Shown piece by piece: positions 15,697 through 16,268 of a DNA stretch of 16,268 bases; positions within the stretch are counted from its first letter, which is position 1, and the number at the start of each line of letters is the position of its first letter. The DNA is from Candidatus Helarchaeota archaeon (GTDB taxonomy: Archaea; Asgardarchaeota; Lokiarchaeia; Helarchaeales; JABXJV01). The stretch spans positions 1 through 16,268 of the forward strand of contig JABXJV010000083.1 of the NCBI GenBank assembly GCA_013375355.1. The letters run 5' to 3'. The notes beneath the pieces were generated by a model. It was not told the origin of the DNA and made no database searches. It worked only from the letters and a program-made list of their open reading frames with translations. Position numbers and translations under genes: made by a program.

Positions 15697-16158
15697 TTAC
15701 CCGGATTCTTTACTCATAAAATAATCGTTCAATATTTCTCTATGGTCAAAAGCGATATTTTCTGGAAGATTGCTTTGTTTAAAAATTTTTATTTTTTCAG
15801 CATCGTCCCCTGCAGTAGGAATCCCCTCTGCCTGAGCAATAAATACATTTGAAATTGTATGCATGCGAGGGTCTCTTTCTGGAGCAGAGTATGCTTTAAA
15901 CTGCTTCAAATTTTTTACCTCAAGACCGGTCTCCTCTTTTGCTTCTCTTAATGCCGCTTCTTCCAGACTCTCTCCGTAGTCGACAAATCCTCCAGGGATG
16001 GCCCATTCTTTAGGGGTATTTTTTCTAAATATTAATACTATACCTTTATATCTATTGTCTTCTATCATTTCTATAATTATATCAACAGTTGGAATAGGAT
16101 TCCTGTATTTTTCAATCTTCAAGCCGCATTTCGGGCACTTTATGTAATTATTTGCCAT
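15697..16158 (-). CDS. NUDIX hydrolase, ADP-ribose pyrophosphatase-like
   Basis: A 153-residue cytoplasmic hydrolase with a complete Nudix box from G57 to L79 (G57, E63, R71, E72, E75, E76, G78), which binds Mg and cleaves nucleoside diphosphates linked to another group. The [13 protein letters not shown] segment (91-103) downstream of the box resembles the substrate-specificity region of ADP-ribose pyrophosphatases, so ADP-ribose is the likeliest substrate. A short N-terminal CPKCG (8-12) with the following YRNPIPTVD is a half zinc ribbon seen in related proteins; no second CxxC pair is present. The ribosome site is weak (GAAAGT). The M50 protease gene follows 27 nt downstream. The pairing does not suggest a shared pathway, so it may reflect operon convenience. 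Confidence 0.93.
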   Translation of the reverse strand: MANNYIKCPKCGLKIEKYRNPIPTVDIIIEMIEDNRYKGIVLIFRKNTPKEWAIPGGFVDYGESLEEAALREAKEETGLEVKNLKQFKAYSAPERDPRMHTISNVFIAQAEGIPTAGDDAEKIKIFKQSNLPENIAFDHREILNDYFMSKESG

Positions 16159-16207
16159 TTTTTACTTTCAATTCTTAAACAATAAAGAAGCAAATAAAGT
16201 TTCTTGC

Positions 16208-16229
16208 TACTTTCTCTGTAAAGAAAGTA
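16208..16229. repeat. 7-bp hairpin upstream of the NUDIX gene
   Basis: TACTTTC (16208-16214) pairs with GAAAGTA (16223-16229) across an 8-nt loop. A smaller AGCAA/TTGCT pairing (16189-16193 with 16203-16207) adjoins it. It lies about 50 nt upstream of the NUDIX ATG. There is no T run on the minus strand side, so it is more likely a leader structure or part of a dispersed repeat than a terminator. Confidence 0.45.
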
Positions 16230-16268
16230 ACATAATAAACATCAATTTTTAATAAAAATCATTTCAAA

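Noticed and set aside
1..16268. CRISPR array, tRNA, rRNA, insertion sequence or phage/defence module
   Set aside because: No regularly spaced repeats, no cloverleaf-like or rRNA sequence, and no transposase, integrase, nuclease or other defence-type protein were seen on either strand.

Overview
The window is very AT-rich (roughly 30% GC by eye) and almost entirely coded on the minus strand: eleven minus-strand genes, one of them cut by the left edge, plus one tiny plus-strand gene. The signal peptides, periplasmic peptidoglycan-trimming enzymes and lack of Gram-positive surface signals suggest a diderm bacterium. Protein flavour, base composition and a REP-like repeat fit an uncultured lineage such as WOR-3/Stahlbacteria or Cloacimonadota, but this placement is a low-confidence inference. 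I see no tRNA, rRNA, CRISPR, IS element or phage gene.

In minus-strand transcription order, from the right edge: a NUDIX hydrolase with an ADP-ribose-pyrophosphatase-like signature, 27 nt from a site-2-type M50 metalloprotease; then a large GH2-fold protein with a signal peptide and a C-terminal multi-spanning membrane domain, whose active site looks ruined; then a 374-bp gap with several inverted repeats, including a 76-bp REP-like element; then smc (chromosome condensation ATPase) and a thioredoxin with a near-perfect Shine-Dalgarno. A 63-residue four-cysteine protein lies on the plus strand, convergent with thioredoxin. Next come a soluble PAS-PAS-GAF histidine kinase and a stand-alone receiver protein (TTG start), presumably a phosphorelay pair.

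The last block is the most coherent: a YkuD-NTF2 protein with the architecture of Helicobacter Csd6 / Campylobacter Pgp2, a single-pass coiled-coil membrane protein, and an M99-type carboxypeptidase with the architecture of Csd4/Pgp1. They overlap or sit 3 nt apart, so they form a translationally coupled operon. By family knowledge it should trim peptidoglycan stem peptides and set cell shape. A ROK-family sugar kinase gene starts 24 nt downstream and runs off the left edge.

Items most worth a second look: the GH2-like membrane protein lacking the catalytic nucleophile and other signature residues; the Csd6-membrane protein-Csd4 cassette with its unnamed middle protein; a shortened zinc motif in the M99 enzyme; the REP-like palindrome; an 11-bp inverted repeat lying across a possible smc promoter; and the orphan four-Cys miniprotein.
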